Part shown: positions 37,481 through 46,958 of the stretch, one piece after another
Numbering within the stretch: the first letter of the stretch is position 1
Layout of the letters: the number at the start of each line of letters is the position of its first letter
Assembly (NCBI GenBank): GCA_028247015.1
Contig: JAOKFJ010000001.1
Span: 1 to 64,000 of the forward strand
DNA from: Methylophilaceae bacterium
GTDB lineage: Bacteria; Pseudomonadota; Gammaproteobacteria; Burkholderiales; Methylophilaceae
Direction: 5' to 3'
DNA: 64,000 nt
Notes under the pieces: generated by a model
What the model saw: only the letters and a program-made list of their open reading frames with translations
Databases searched by the model: none
What the model was told of the DNA's origin: nothing
Translations under genes and position numbers: made by a program

Positions 37481-38723
37481 GATTTTCTGAAGGTATAAGT
37501 TGATTCTTGATATGCTTAATATTATTTGGATATATTAATTCAATTTCATTTGCATCTATAAAATCCTTTTTAAATCTTTCCATAACATCTCTATTTTCAT
37601 TACTGAATATTGAACATGTAACATACAATAATTTTCCACCGCACTTTAATAAAGGCCATGCTGACTTCAATAATAGATATTGCATTTCAGAAAATTTTTT
37701 TAGGTCATTCATTTGTCTAAGCCATTTTATATCTACATGTCTTCTGACAATTCCTGATGCGGAACAAGGAACATCTAATAATATTCGATCAAAATGTTCC
37801 CCATCCCACCATAAATTATCATTACATAATTCTCCATGAATTACATTTGCATTCAGCTCTAATCGCCTTAAATTATCAACTATTTTTTTTACTCTTATTT
37901 CATCAATTTCTAGAGCTGTTACATCTACATTTGCATACTCAACAATATTGCATGTTTTTCCTCCTGGTGCGGCACAAGCATCTAATATTTTTTGGTCCCT
38001 CTTAATATCTAATAATTCTGTTGCAATCTGTGCGCCAAAGTCTTGGACTGAAATATTTCCCTCTAAAAATCCTGGAATATCATTTATATTTAGCGGATTC
38101 TTAATAATAAGCCCTGTATTTGAAATTATTTGATGCTCTAACCCATTATTTATTAGAGTCTCACTATATTTTTCAATATTAATTTTTCTTTTGTTTATTC
38201 TAAGAGTAAGTGGTGGGTGTTGATTTCCAATTTCTAGGATTTCTTCCCAATCATTCTTAAATTCAATCTTAACTTTATTTATCCACCAATTCTGATAGCT
38301 AAATTTAGCAACTTGTTCTTGGTTTAATAGTGCGTGTAAATCATCTTTACTTCTTAAATAATTTCTTAATATTGCATTTACAAATTTACTTTTTCTAAAA
38401 TCAATTTTTTTTGCTGCGTCAACCGCCTGATTCACAATTGTAAAATTATTAAATTTTTCTTGGGATAGTTGATAAAGAGCAATATGAATTAAGCATTCTA
38501 CTGTCCTATTTTCTATTTTATTTTTTACTAATTGATCTATTATAAATCTGGATTTACCAAGGAATCTAACTGAGCCATAGGTTAATGCTTTAATTTGTGA
38601 CTCTTGAATATCTATGCTTTTACTTTTACTGCTATTAAAGACTGCGTCAAAACTTTTATCTAAATTAGATCCATTAAGTAGCTTTTCTAAAACTTTTGCT
38701 GACATAAGTTGTGAGTTTTGCAT
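37443..38723 (-). CDS. rsmB: 16S rRNA (cytosine-967-C5)-methyltransferase
   Basis: 426 residues. N-terminal NusB-like RNA-binding domain (about 1-140), then the Fmu catalytic domain with 'DACAAPGGKTCNIVE', motif IV 'LLDVPCSASGIVRRHVDIKW' and motif VI 'LLYVTCSIFSNENR'. The ORF track starts at a TTG (38726), but ATG at 38723 overlapping the fmt stop (TGATG) is the better start. Position after def-fmt is the conserved one, which identifies this copy rather than the 3.9-5.1 kb paralogue as RsmB. Confidence 0.94.
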   Translation of the reverse strand: MQNSQLMSAKVLEKLLNGSNLDKSFDAVFNSSKSKSIDIQESQIKALTYGSVRFLGKSRFIIDQLVKNKIENRTVECLIHIALYQLSQEKFNNFTIVNQAVDAAKKIDFRKSKFVNAILRNYLRSKDDLHALLNQEQVAKFSYQNWWINKVKIEFKNDWEEILEIGNQHPPLTLRINKRKINIEKYSETLINNGLEHQIISNTGLIIKNPLNINDIPGFLEGNISVQDFGAQIATELLDIKRDQKILDACAAPGGKTCNIVEYANVDVTALEIDEIRVKKIVDNLRRLELNANVIHGELCNDNLWWDGEHFDRILLDVPCSASGIVRRHVDIKWLRQMNDLKKFSEMQYLLLKSAWPLLKCGGKLLYVTCSIFSNENRDVMERFKKDFIDANEIELIYPNNIKHIKNQLIPSENHDGLFYALLEKN

Positions 38724-39673
38724 CAAGTAATTTTCTCAATTTTAGTTATTTCATGACCTCTGATAAACGAACTTGCATCCATCCTTGTTTTACCTTCTGG
38801 TTGTAGTTCTATTATTTTAATTACTCCATTTTCTAATTTTAGAATTAACTCTTCATTGTATGTATATAGCTCACCAATACTCATTTGTATACTTTTATCT
38901 TTATTTTTAATTACGTCTGCCTTCCATATTTTAAGAATTTTATCTCTAAAAATAATTGCTGCTCCCGGGTAGGGATTTAATGAATTAATTTTTCGTACAA
39001 TTACTTCAGGCGCATGACACATATTTAATCGTGCTTCTGATTTATTAATTTTCTCAGCATATGTAACTAGTGATTCTCTTTGCTCAACTATAGATATAGT
39101 TTCTTTTTTTTGAATAGATGAAACTATTTGCTTCATTAATATTGCCCCAATATTTGCTAAGTTCTTTGTAACTTCACCAGTCGTAATATTTTTATCTAAA
39201 TCTATACTTTTACTAATTAACATAGGCCCTGCATCTAATTTTTCCACAACCTTCATAATAGTAACTCCTGTAGCCTTATCTCCAGCCTCAATTGCACGAT
39301 GAATTGGGGCCGCTCCTCTCCATCTAGGAAGTAATGATGCATGAACGTTATAGCAACCCATCGGAAATAAAGCTAAAATATTGCTAGGTATAATTAATCC
39401 ATAAGCAGCTACAATTAAAATATCTGCATTAGAGGCCTCTAAGATTTCAAATGCATCATTATCTTTGAGTGAAATAGGTTGAAGTATAGGAATATTTAGC
39501 CTTAGTGCTGTTTTTTTTACCGGGCTGTATGAATTTTTCATTCCTCTACCTGATTTTTTATCAGGCTGAGTTAGCACATGAATTACTTTAGAATAATCAG
39601 TATTTAATGCAATTAAAGTAGGAACTGAAAATTCAGGGGTACCTGCGAATATAATCTTTAGATAATTATCCAT
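38723..39673 (-). CDS. fmt: Methionyl-tRNA formyltransferase
   Basis: Formylates initiator Met-tRNA using 10-formyl-THF. 316 residues. N-terminal 'KIIFAGTPEFSVPTLIAL', the catalytic 'NVHASLLPRWRGAAPIHRAI' region, 'GVTIMKVVEKLDAGPML', and the C-terminal OB-like domain ('INSLNPYPGAAI'). Nine bases after def and overlapping rsmB: standard def-fmt-rsmB operon. Confidence 0.97.
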   Translation of the reverse strand: MDNYLKIIFAGTPEFSVPTLIALNTDYSKVIHVLTQPDKKSGRGMKNSYSPVKKTALRLNIPILQPISLKDNDAFEILEASNADILIVAAYGLIIPSNILALFPMGCYNVHASLLPRWRGAAPIHRAIEAGDKATGVTIMKVVEKLDAGPMLISKSIDLDKNITTGEVTKNLANIGAILMKQIVSSIQKKETISIVEQRESLVTYAEKINKSEARLNMCHAPEVIVRKINSLNPYPGAAIIFRDKILKIWKADVIKNKDKSIQMSIGELYTYNEELILKLENGVIKIIELQPEGKTRMDASSFIRGHEITKIEKIT

Positions 39674-39682
39674 ATATTTAGA

Positions 39683-40192
39683 TTAAAGAACGTCTTTTTG
39701 TTTAGACTGCTTAATCATTTTAGATTTAATCCTACTTTTCTTTAAAGGTGATAAATACTCCACAAAAACTTTACCTAGTAAATGATCTATTTCATGCTGA
39801 ATACATACTGATAATAAGCCATCTGTTTCTAGCTCAAATAAATCACCAGAACCATCTAAAGCTTGAATTTTTATCCATTCTGCTCGCTCAACCTTCTCAT
39901 AAATTCCTGGTACAGATAAACAGCCCTCTTCATAAGCTTGCTCCCCTCTTTTATCAATAATTTCGGGGTTAATTAACACAAGAAGGGAATCTTTACTGTC
40001 AGAGATATCAATGACTATAATTTGCTCATGAACATTGACTTGAGTTGCAGCTAGTCCTATTCCAGGTGCTGAGTACATAGTTTCTGCCATATCTTTAATT
40101 AATTTTTTGTGTTTTTCTTTTACTTCTTTTACAGGGGCAGCTAAATTATGGAGTCGTGGATCTGGATAATTTAAAATATTTAATATTGTCAT
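39683..40192 (-). CDS. def: Peptide deformylase
   Basis: Removes the formyl group from nascent proteins. 169 residues. All three motifs are seen: '[10 protein letters not shown]', '[10 protein letters not shown]' (metal-binding Cys) and '[10 protein letters not shown]' (HEIDH metal ligands). First gene of the minus-strand def-fmt-rsmB-DUF4390-ntrYX block. In relatives, dprA and smg follow on the other side; only smg is present here, transcribed divergently. Confidence 0.97.
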   Translation of the reverse strand: MTILNILNYPDPRLHNLAAPVKEVKEKHKKLIKDMAETMYSAPGIGLAATQVNVHEQIIVIDISDSKDSLLVLINPEIIDKRGEQAYEEGCLSVPGIYEKVERAEWIKIQALDGSGDLFELETDGLLSVCIQHEIDHLLGKVFVEYLSPLKKSRIKSKMIKQSKQKDVL

Positions 40193-40248
40193 TGATTATT
40201 TAATAGTTAGCTGATAAATTAATCTAAATTGAATGCTAATTATATTTC

Positions 40249-40276
40249 TTGTTATAAACATAAACATAATTATACT
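40249..40276 (+). promoter_or_regulatory. Sigma-70-type promoter for smg
   Basis: TTGTTA at 40249-40254 and TATACT at 40271-40276 separated by 16 bases, about 70 bases before the smg ATG. Both hexamers are close to consensus (4/6 and 5/6). The rest of the 152-base def-smg gap is AT-rich without other clear elements. Confidence 0.5.
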
Positions 40277-40344
40277 GCGTACTGCACTTTTTTCTCTTTT
40301 TTCAGTCCATCATTAGTACTAAAGTCAAAATATAAGGGGTTTAC

Positions 40345-40806
40345 ATGCTTGATTTACTAATTTATATGTTCGAAAACTACCTTAGCACTCAAAATCAATT
40401 AGATTTTAATAACATGACACAAGAGTTAGAAGCTGCTGGATTTGATAATGATGAAATTGAGAAAGCGTTTGATTGGTTTTCACAATTGAAATTAATGGCA
40501 GATAAAATACCTCCTAACTCTAAATTAAAAGCTAACGATAAATTAAGGATATTTACCGGCCCTGAATTAGAAAAAATAGCCTGCGATGGATTAGGGTTTA
40601 TATTATTTTTGGAGCAAGCCAAGGTTCTTAATTCAATAGAGCGAGAAATTATAATTGATCGTGCAATGGCGTTAAATCAAAATATTATTTCAGTTGATGA
40701 AGTTCGTTGGATTGTTATGATGACTCTTTGGAACAATGGCAGAGAAAATGACTATCTTTTTGTCGAGGATGCGCTGTATCAAAAAGAACAGCTAAATTTA
40801 CATTAA
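40345..40806 (+). CDS. smg: Smg family protein (DUF494)
   Basis: 153 residues, matching the Smg family: 'MLDLLIYMFENYL' start, an all-helical N-terminal half, 'GPELEKIACDGLGFILFLEQA' and 'VDEVRWIVMMTLWNNG'. Conserved next to def/dprA/topA in Beta- and Gammaproteobacteria; function unproven. Here neither dprA nor topA is adjacent, and the stop overlaps the convergent metF end by 4 bases. Confidence 0.93.
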   Translation: MLDLLIYMFENYLSTQNQLDFNNMTQELEAAGFDNDEIEKAFDWFSQLKLMADKIPPNSKLKANDKLRIFTGPELEKIACDGLGFILFLEQAKVLNSIEREIIIDRAMALNQNIISVDEVRWIVMMTLWNNGRENDYLFVEDALYQKEQLNLH

Positions 40807-41636
40807 CTTTTAATATTATTAATTATTTTAGTAATTATGCCGGATTCATTAAGTGTGTAAAAATGAATGCTTGGCACTCCATACTGAATTAATGTCTCAC
40901 ATAACTCTGATATTACATCAACCCCGAAAGCTCTAAGAGAAACAATATCATCCCCGTAACTTTCAAGCTTTAACCTTAGCCATCTAGGAATTTCTGCACC
41001 ACAATTTGATGAAAATCTTGATAGTTGCTTAATATTATAAATAGGCATAATTCCAGGAACAATAGGCACAGAAATAGATTTCTTCTGACATTCCTCTATA
41101 AACCTAAAATATGCATCCACATTGAAAAAAAACTGGGTAATTGCTGAATTTGCTCCAGCCTCTATTTTTCTTTTAAAATTATTAAAATCATCAGTTGCGG
41201 AATCTGCTTCTGGGTGATATTCAGGATATGCTCCAGCATCAATATAGAAATATTCTCCTGTTTCCTCTCTTATAAAAGAAATTAACTCATTAGCATATTT
41301 AAAATCTCCATGGCTTATTGCTCCTGATGGGTTATCTCCTCTTAGGGCAACTAAATGTTTAATATCATGGGTCTTATACTCATTTAAGAGAGTTCTAATT
41401 TCTTCTTTTGAAGCACTAATACAAGATAGATGGGGCACACCATTATTATTTGATGATTTAATACTTAAAACTGTTTCTAATGTTTTAGCCTTAGTTGAAC
41501 CGCCAGCACCAAAAGTAACGGAAAAAAACTCTGGGTTAAATTCCGATAATATTTTTATTGTTTTATTAAGTTTAATATCTCCCTCCTCAGTACGAGGAGG
41601 GAAGAATTCAAAACTTACTGATGGCATATTAGGCAT
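40803..41636 (-). CDS. metF: Methylenetetrahydrofolate reductase
   Basis: FAD enzyme that reduces 5,10-methylene-THF to 5-methyl-THF, the methyl donor for methionine synthesis. 277 residues. 'SVSFEFFPPRTEEGD' N terminus, 'VTFGAGGSTKAKTLE', 'HLVALRGDNPSG' and 'PIVPGIMPIYNIKQLSRF' are typical of bacterial MetF. An alternative start at Met4 is possible. Three bases downstream of ahcY, so it is under the same SAH-riboswitch leader, linking methyl supply with SAH removal. Confidence 0.96.
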   Translation of the reverse strand: MPNMPSVSFEFFPPRTEEGDIKLNKTIKILSEFNPEFFSVTFGAGGSTKAKTLETVLSIKSSNNNGVPHLSCISASKEEIRTLLNEYKTHDIKHLVALRGDNPSGAISHGDFKYANELISFIREETGEYFYIDAGAYPEYHPEADSATDDFNNFKRKIEAGANSAITQFFFNVDAYFRFIEECQKKSISVPIVPGIMPIYNIKQLSRFSSNCGAEIPRWLRLKLESYGDDIVSLRAFGVDVISELCETLIQYGVPSIHFYTLNESGIITKIINNIKS

Positions 41637-41639
41637 ATT

Positions 41640-43061
41640 TTAATACCGATATGTATCAGTCTTATAGGGTCCATTAATATCCACATCAATATATTTCGCT
41701 TGCTCTTGGGTTAACGTTGTTAGGTCAGCATTTAGTGTGGTTAATTGTAATCTTGCTACTTTTTCATCCAAATGTTTAGGCAACACATGAACACCAAGTG
41801 GGTATTTATCTTTTTCTGAGAATAATTCTATTTGAGCAATTACCTGATTTGCAAAAGAAGAGCCCATAACATAACTTGGGTGGCCTGTTCCACATCCAAG
41901 GTTAACCAGTCGGCCTTTTGCTAAAAGAATAATACGTTTATTATCTGGGAAAATTACATGGTCAACTTGTGGCTTTATTTCTTCCCACTTATATTCTGAT
42001 AATGAGGCAACATCAATTTCATTATCAAAATGTCCAATATTACATACGATAGCTTGGTCCTTCATTGCCCTCATATGTTCATGATTAATCACGTTATAGT
42101 TCCCTGTTGCAGATACAAAAATATCAGCATATTTTGCGGCATATTCCATAGTTACAACACGATAACCTTCCATAGCTGCCTGCAATGCACATATTGGATC
42201 AACTTCAGTTACCCATACTTGAGCTGATAAAGCTCTTAAAGCTTGAGCAGAGCCCTTTCCTACATCACCATATCCACAAACTACTGCAACCTTACCAGCA
42301 ATCATTACATCGGTTGCTCTTTTAATTGCATCGACTAAAGACTCTCTGCATCCATATAAATTATCAAATTTTGACTTAGTAACTGAATCATTAACATTAA
42401 TTGCAGGAAATGCTAATTCATTATCTCTAAACATTTGATAAAGTCGCATAACTCCTGTCGTAGTCTCTTCTGTTACCCCTTGAACATGAGGTAATCTTTC
42501 AGAATACCAAGATGAATTTATTTTTAGTTTATTTTTAATAGCATTAAATAAACAAACTTCTTCTTCAGTAGATGGTTTATCCAAAACAGAAATATCTTTT
42601 TCTGCTTTAACTCCAAGATGAAGTAAAAGAGTCGCGTCCCCTCCATCATCAAGAATCATATTTGTATATTTTTCTTCTGGCCATTCAAAAATACGATGCG
42701 TAAAATCCCAATACTCGTCGAGACTTTCATCCTTAAAAGCAAAAACTGGCGTTCCACCTTCTGCAATTGCTGCGGCGGCATGATCTTGAGTTGAATAAAT
42801 ATTACAAGAAGCCCATCTAACATCAGCACCTAATTCATTTAGCGTTTCAATTAATACCGCTGTTTGAATAGTCATATGAAGAGAGCCAGAAATTCGAGCT
42901 CCTTTTAATGGTTTTTTACTTGCGTACTCTTTACGAATTGCCATTAAACCTGGCATTTCTGTTTCTGCTATTGCGATTTCTTTTCGTCCAAAGCCTGCTT
43001 TGGTAATATCTGCAATAATATAATCTTGATTTGATAGTTTTGGTTCAGTCACTGTATTCAT
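41640..43061 (-). CDS. ahcY: S-adenosylhomocysteine hydrolase
   Basis: Splits SAH to homocysteine and adenosine, with tightly bound NAD. 473 residues from the ATG at 43061, which has an AAGGAA ribosome binding site; the track's longer ORF begins at a GTG inside the riboswitch and is rejected. Seen: '[16 protein letters not shown]', NAD-binding '[19 protein letters not shown]', and the C-terminal '[19 protein letters not shown]'. It leads the ahcY-metF pair and sits behind an SAH riboswitch, so expression should track SAH level. Confidence 0.97.
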   Translation of the reverse strand: MNTVTEPKLSNQDYIIADITKAGFGRKEIAIAETEMPGLMAIRKEYASKKPLKGARISGSLHMTIQTAVLIETLNELGADVRWASCNIYSTQDHAAAAIAEGGTPVFAFKDESLDEYWDFTHRIFEWPEEKYTNMILDDGGDATLLLHLGVKAEKDISVLDKPSTEEEVCLFNAIKNKLKINSSWYSERLPHVQGVTEETTTGVMRLYQMFRDNELAFPAINVNDSVTKSKFDNLYGCRESLVDAIKRATDVMIAGKVAVVCGYGDVGKGSAQALRALSAQVWVTEVDPICALQAAMEGYRVVTMEYAAKYADIFVSATGNYNVINHEHMRAMKDQAIVCNIGHFDNEIDVASLSEYKWEEIKPQVDHVIFPDNKRIILLAKGRLVNLGCGTGHPSYVMGSSFANQVIAQIELFSEKDKYPLGVHVLPKHLDEKVARLQLTTLNADLTTLTQEQAKYIDVDINGPYKTDTYRY

Positions 43062-43081
43062 TTTTTTCCTTAAAAATAAAT

Positions 43082-43127
43082 GTGACCAGTAGGATATCAG
43101 GTTCACCTAGTATCCTGCGACTGGCAC
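43082..43127 (-). terminator. Expression-platform hairpin of the SAH riboswitch
   Basis: Long imperfect hairpin between the aptamer and the ahcY start. On the minus strand GTGCCAGT pairs with ACTGGTCAC (one bulge) and AGGATA with TATCCT; the apical part is AGG-TGAA-CCT. It is followed by ATTTATTTTT, so it could terminate transcription, or hide nothing and only stabilise the leader. Its apex contains GGTGAAC, the perfect complement of GTTCACC in the aptamer. Confidence 0.55.
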
Positions 43128-43135
43128 AGAAAATT

Positions 43136-43202
43136 GGTGAACGCAGTTTACAAATTAAATTGTATTCCAAGCCTGGGAAAAATTTCTCGCAGCGTTCCTT
43201 GG
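43136..43202 (-). ncRNA. S-adenosylhomocysteine (SAH) riboswitch aptamer
   Basis: Leader of ahcY-metF. On the minus strand it reads CCAAGGAACGCTGCGAG, then CCCAGGCTTGG, then a spacer and GCGTTCACC. This matches the SAH-riboswitch (ahcY motif) core: P1 CCAAG/CTTGG and the pseudoknot GAACGC/GCGTTC. Both helices differ from the common CCGAG/CTCGG and GAGCGC/GCGCTC by compensating changes, as I recall the consensus. The family turns genes on when SAH accumulates. Confidence 0.92.
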
Positions 43203-43210
43203 AAGCCTAA

Positions 43211-43239
43211 ATTCTAATATAAATCAATTTAAAAAACAA
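43211..43239 (-). promoter_or_regulatory. Promoter of the SAH riboswitch-ahcY-metF transcript
   Basis: Minus strand TTGTTT (complement of 43234-43239) and TAGAAT (complement of 43211-43216), spaced by exactly 17 bases. Transcription would begin about 7 bases further on, right at the first aptamer helix, which makes the assignment convincing. Confidence 0.6.
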
Positions 43240-43251
43240 ATTAGATAAAAT

Positions 43252-44406
43252 TTAATATTGCTGGAGATGTATTTTCTTATCTAAATTTTCCCAAGTAAAT
43301 TCAGGCTCATCTCTACCAAAATGTCCATAAGCAGCAGTTTTTTTATAAATGGGCCTTAATAAATCAAGCATTTTCACGATACCCTTAGGTCTTAAATCAA
43401 AATTTTCTAACACTAAATCTGAAATTTTTTCGCCACTAAGTTTACTAGTTCCAAAAGTGTCTACCATCACTGATGTAGGTTTAGCGACACCAATAGCATA
43501 GGAGATCTGTACCAAACATTTTTCTGCAAGCCCTGCTGCTACAATATTTTTAGCTACATAGCGAGCAGCATAAGCTGCTGATCGATCGACTTTCGTTGGA
43601 TCTTTTCCAGAAAATGCACCGCCACCATGAGGTGCAGAGCCTCCATATGTATCTACAATAATTTTTCTTCCTGTTAATCCGCAGTCTCCCTGAGGTCCAC
43701 CAATGACAAATCTTCCAGTTGGGTTAATTAAATATTTAATATCTCCCTTAATTAATTCTTTTGGCAAAATTGGTGTAATAATTTCCTGAATTATAGATTC
43801 TCTTAAATCCTTTAATGTAATTTCTGGGGAATGTTGTGTTGATAATACTACTGTATCAATACGGGCTGGCTTGTTATCCTTATACTCTATTGTTACCTGA
43901 GATTTAGCGTCTGGTCTCAACCAGTTTAAACGGCCATCTTTTCTTAACATCGCCTGTCTTTCAACTAAACGATGTGCCAGCCATATAGGTAAGGGCATAA
44001 AAACGTCAGTCTCATTACAGGCATAGCCAAACATTAAGCCTTGATCACCAGCCCCTTGATCCAATGGATCATCCATTGCACCATCAACTCCCTGAGCAAT
44101 ATCAGGAGATTGCTCACCATATTTAATTACTACCTCACAAGTTTTATAATCAATTCCGTAATCCTTATTATCGTAACCAATTGACTGCAAAGTATCTCTT
44201 GTAATTTTTTCATAATCAACTTTTGCCGTTGTAGTTATTTCTCCAGCTAAAACCACAAGATTTGTTGCAGTCAAAGTTTCAGCCGCCACCCTAGCCAAAG
44301 GGTCTTGTTTAAGAATAGCATCTAAAATAGCATCTGAAATTTGGTCAGAAACTTTATCAGGATGGCCCTCTGAAACTGACTCGGATGTAAATAAATAATT
44401 TTTCAT
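43252..44406 (-). CDS. metK: S-adenosylmethionine synthetase
   Basis: Makes SAM from methionine and ATP. 384 residues. '[19 protein letters not shown]', '[12 protein letters not shown]', the P-loop-like '[22 protein letters not shown]' and '[20 protein letters not shown]' are intact. Lies upstream of the ahcY leader on the same strand and divergent from dapF. I see no SAM riboswitch in its short 71-base upstream gap. Confidence 0.98.
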   Translation of the reverse strand: MKNYLFTSESVSEGHPDKVSDQISDAILDAILKQDPLARVAAETLTATNLVVLAGEITTTAKVDYEKITRDTLQSIGYDNKDYGIDYKTCEVVIKYGEQSPDIAQGVDGAMDDPLDQGAGDQGLMFGYACNETDVFMPLPIWLAHRLVERQAMLRKDGRLNWLRPDAKSQVTIEYKDNKPARIDTVVLSTQHSPEITLKDLRESIIQEIITPILPKELIKGDIKYLINPTGRFVIGGPQGDCGLTGRKIIVDTYGGSAPHGGGAFSGKDPTKVDRSAAYAARYVAKNIVAAGLAEKCLVQISYAIGVAKPTSVMVDTFGTSKLSGEKISDLVLENFDLRPKGIVKMLDLLRPIYKKTAAYGHFGRDEPEFTWENLDKKIHLQQY

Positions 44407-44477
44407 ATAGTATGTAAATAAACCTTTAAATAAGTAATAACTCGCTAGAATAGCAAATCATAGGGTTAAAATATAGT

Positions 44478-45314
44478 ATGAAAATTTTATTTACAAAAAT
44501 GCATGGGGCTGGAAATGACTTTATTGTTATCAACCAACTCAAGAAAAGTTACAACCTTACTTCAAAAGAAATAAAACTCTTATCAAATCGACAATTAGGA
44601 ATTGGATTTGATCAATTACTTCTTGTTGAAAAGACAGACTTACCCAATGCCGACTTTAAATATCGTATTTTTAATTCCGATGGGAGTGAAGTTGAGCATT
44701 GCGGCAATGGTGCTAGATGTTTTCTTCTTTTTTTAAAAAATTATGGAATTTCAGATAAGAAAAAAATTACTGTCGAAACAAAGTCTGGGTTAATTTCTTT
44801 ATCTTTTGATGAGAATAATCAAATCTCAGTAAATATGGGATTTGCAAACGATGAACCCGAATCTATTCCCTTTTTACCAAACTACTTATCAAGTCAAACA
44901 ACTTATATAAATGAAGTTGAGTGTTCTTTTTATCCAATTTCTCTCGGTAATCCACATGCAGTTATCAAGCTAGACTCCCTCGATAATGTTGACTTTTCTT
45001 CAATTGGAAAAGAATTACAGAACTCTAAATCTTTTCCAAATAGTGTCAATGTTGGCTTTCTAAAAGTTATTAATAAAAATGAAATAGATCTTAAAGTTTA
45101 TGAAAGAGGAAGTGGCTTAACATTAGCTTGTGGAACAGGGGCGTGTGCCGCATCTGTAATTAGTATTAAAAAAGGATGGGTAATAAGTCCAGTAAAAGTT
45201 AATATGGATGGAGGAGTTCTTATTGTAAATTGGGCTCCAAATCATCAAGCTACATTAATTGGCCCTGCAAAAATTGTATTCGAAGGAGAATTTGATTTAT
45301 TAAATTTTAAATAA
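44478..45314 (+). CDS. dapF: Diaminopimelate epimerase
   Basis: Converts LL- to meso-diaminopimelate for lysine and peptidoglycan. 278 residues. Two catalytic cysteines are visible in 'VEHCGNGARCF' and 'LACGTGACAASV'. N terminus 'FTKMHGAGNDFIVI' is canonical. The stop codon abuts the xerC start directly; the DUF484 gene often found between dapF and xerC is absent. Confidence 0.97.
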   Translation: MKILFTKMHGAGNDFIVINQLKKSYNLTSKEIKLLSNRQLGIGFDQLLLVEKTDLPNADFKYRIFNSDGSEVEHCGNGARCFLLFLKNYGISDKKKITVETKSGLISLSFDENNQISVNMGFANDEPESIPFLPNYLSSQTTYINEVECSFYPISLGNPHAVIKLDSLDNVDFSSIGKELQNSKSFPNSVNVGFLKVINKNEIDLKVYERGSGLTLACGTGACAASVISIKKGWVISPVKVNMDGGVLIVNWAPNHQATLIGPAKIVFEGEFDLLNFK

Positions 45315-46205
45315 ATGAATAATCAAGAATACATACAACACTATTTAGAGTATATAAAATTTGAGAAGCGACTTAGCGCGTTAACTGTAAAAAATTACCA
45401 CCGTGATATAACTTTGTTACTTGAAATTTCATCCAGAAAAGCACTAGATAAATTAACGATTGATGACATTAGAATGAGTGTTTCAAAATTACATGCAAGA
45501 GGGCTTAACGGTAAATCATTATCAAGAATGATCTCTGCCTGGAGAGGTTTATTTGATTTTTTAAACCAACGATTTAATTTTATGCATAATCCGACATTAA
45601 GTATTAGAGCGCCTAAAGACAAAAAACAATTACCCCAAACTCTATCTATTGATCAGACTATGAAACTAGTTTCCATTAAAGATACTTCATTTTTAGGAAT
45701 TCGTGATCATGCAATTATTGAACTATTTTATTCCTCAGGGCTTAGACTTTCAGAACTTATTAATCTTAAAATTCAGGATATAAATTTTGAGGATGGGACA
45801 GTTTCTGTTATTGGCAAGGGAGGAAAAAGTAGAATAGTACCTACTGGAAAAAATGCTATCGATGCCATTCAAAAATGGATAGCCTTACGTAATACTATAA
45901 AAAATATAAGTGGAAAAGATTCGATTTTATTCATAAGTAAATTTGGAAAATGTCTTACTGCTAGAGCTATTCAATACCGATTAAAAATATGGGCAGTCAA
46001 GCAGGGAATTCCTGAAAATATACACCCACATTTATTAAGGCACAGCTTTGCAACCCATATTCTTCAGTCTAGCCAAGACTTACGAGCTGTTCAGGAACTA
46101 CTTGGGCACGCCAATATCAGTACAACACAAATATACACTCATCTTGATTTTCAGCATTTATCCAAAATTTATGATCAATCTCATCCGCGCGCTAAAAAAA
46201 AATAA
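45315..46205 (+). CDS. xerC: Site-specific tyrosine recombinase XerC
   Basis: Resolves chromosome dimers at dif with XerD. 296 residues: N-terminal SAM-like core-binding domain (1-90) and catalytic domain with Arg in 'YSSGLRLSELINLKI', 'HPHLLRHSFATHIL' (HxxR), 'LLGHANISTTQIYTHLD' (H/Y nucleophile). Position after dapF is the housekeeping one, so this is not a mobile-element integrase. Full set of catalytic residues. Confidence 0.95.
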   Translation: MNNQEYIQHYLEYIKFEKRLSALTVKNYHRDITLLLEISSRKALDKLTIDDIRMSVSKLHARGLNGKSLSRMISAWRGLFDFLNQRFNFMHNPTLSIRAPKDKKQLPQTLSIDQTMKLVSIKDTSFLGIRDHAIIELFYSSGLRLSELINLKIQDINFEDGTVSVIGKGGKSRIVPTGKNAIDAIQKWIALRNTIKNISGKDSILFISKFGKCLTARAIQYRLKIWAVKQGIPENIHPHLLRHSFATHILQSSQDLRAVQELLGHANISTTQIYTHLDFQHLSKIYDQSHPRAKKK

Positions 46206-46261
46206 TAAATGCATAGGAATGAGTATTGATGGCTGAAGCAATTTAAATTATAGTGAACGCT

Positions 46262-46462
46262 ATGGACAAAGAAATTAATCTACTTGAAACTAAACTTAAC
46301 CTGTTGGTTAATAAAATTGAAAGTTTAAAAAAAGAGAACTTAGAGATGAAGCCATCCCTTCATCGTGCTCAAGAAGAAGTTGTTTCATTAAAAGCTAAGA
46401 TTAATGAAGCAACGATGAAAATAGAGAATTTGTTAGCTCAGATTCCAGACACAACAATATGA
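46262..46462 (+). CDS. Small coiled-coil protein (TIGR02449/ZapB-like)
   Basis: 66 residues from the ATG at 46262; the track's GTG three codons earlier is less likely. The whole protein is one heptad-patterned coiled coil ('LLETKLNLLVNKIESLKKEN', 'VVSLKAKINEATMKIENLL'). Proteins of this kind are encoded just before zapA in many Proteobacteria and may assist Z-ring assembly, though this is not proven. Its stop overlaps the zapA ATG by 4 bases, so translation is coupled. Confidence 0.82.
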   Translation: MDKEINLLETKLNLLVNKIESLKKENLEMKPSLHRAQEEVVSLKAKINEATMKIENLLAQIPDTTI

Positions 46463-46743
46463 CAAAACAAATTGAAGCCAAAATTCTAGGGCGAGATTTT
46501 AGTGTAGGTTGCCCTGAAGACGAAGAAGAAAGCCTGCTGAAATCTATTAATTACTTAAATCATAAAATAGAGGAAGTACAAAAAACGGGTAATGTAATTG
46601 GGGTTGATAAAACCATCATTATGGCCGCTCTTAATATTACTCATGAATACCTCAATCAAGGAAATAATACTGATATCCACACCATTGGATATAAAGATAA
46701 ACTAACTCAACTTAATCAAATTCTTGACGAGGCTCTAGATTAG
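46459..46743 (+). CDS. zapA: Cell division protein ZapA
   Basis: 94 residues; binds and cross-links FtsZ. N-terminal globular domain 'IEAKILGRDFSVGCPEDEEESL' and a C-terminal coiled coil 'ALNITHEYL...DKLTQLNQIL' region. Followed immediately by the 6S RNA gene, the widespread zapA-ssrS arrangement. Ends 18 bases before the first paired base of the 6S RNA closing stem. Confidence 0.92.
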   Translation: MTKQIEAKILGRDFSVGCPEDEEESLLKSINYLNHKIEEVQKTGNVIGVDKTIIMAALNITHEYLNQGNNTDIHTIGYKDKLTQLNQILDEALD

Positions 46744-46760
46744 GATTAAATTAATATTAA

Positions 46761-46958
46761 GTTCTTTTTGAAGTTGCTTAGGCTATTAATTCCTTGAACT
46801 AGTCTATAGCGTCGGTTCTAAATATTCAGAATGCGGTGCGAGCGCTCACGATTGGGTAACCTTTTAAGGGCTCTTGGCGAGCGAACCTTATGCTTCTTAG
46901 TTTATTACCACTTGAACCTTTGGTTCAGGATGCTGGTCTAGGCAACCTCAAAAAGAAC
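46761..46958 (+). ncRNA. ssrS: 6S RNA
   Basis: Regulator that mimics an open promoter and traps sigma-70 RNA polymerase. A long closing stem joins GTTCTTTTTGA and GTTGCTTAGGC at the 5' side with GTCTAGGCAAC and TCAAAAAGAAC at the 3' side. The interior contains 6S-like blocks: GAATGCGGTGCGAGCGCTCACG, GGCGAGCGAACC and CTTGAACCTTTGGTTCAGG. Location just after zapA is the classic one. Exact transcript ends are not known; the outer 11 pairs may be terminator or precursor. Overlaps the last base of the DUF2237 gene on the other strand. Confidence 0.88.

Noticed and set aside
43062-43106. N-terminal extension of ahcY from a GTG at 43106
   Set aside because: It lies inside the SAH-riboswitch platform hairpin; the ATG at 43061 has a ribosome binding site and gives the usual family length.
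43252-44477. SAM riboswitch before metK
   Set aside because: The gap to dapF is only 71 bases, AT-rich and without SAM-riboswitch core sequences.
45315-46205. XerC as a sign of an integrated mobile element
   Set aside because: It is next to dapF in the housekeeping arrangement, and there are no attachment-site repeats or phage genes nearby.
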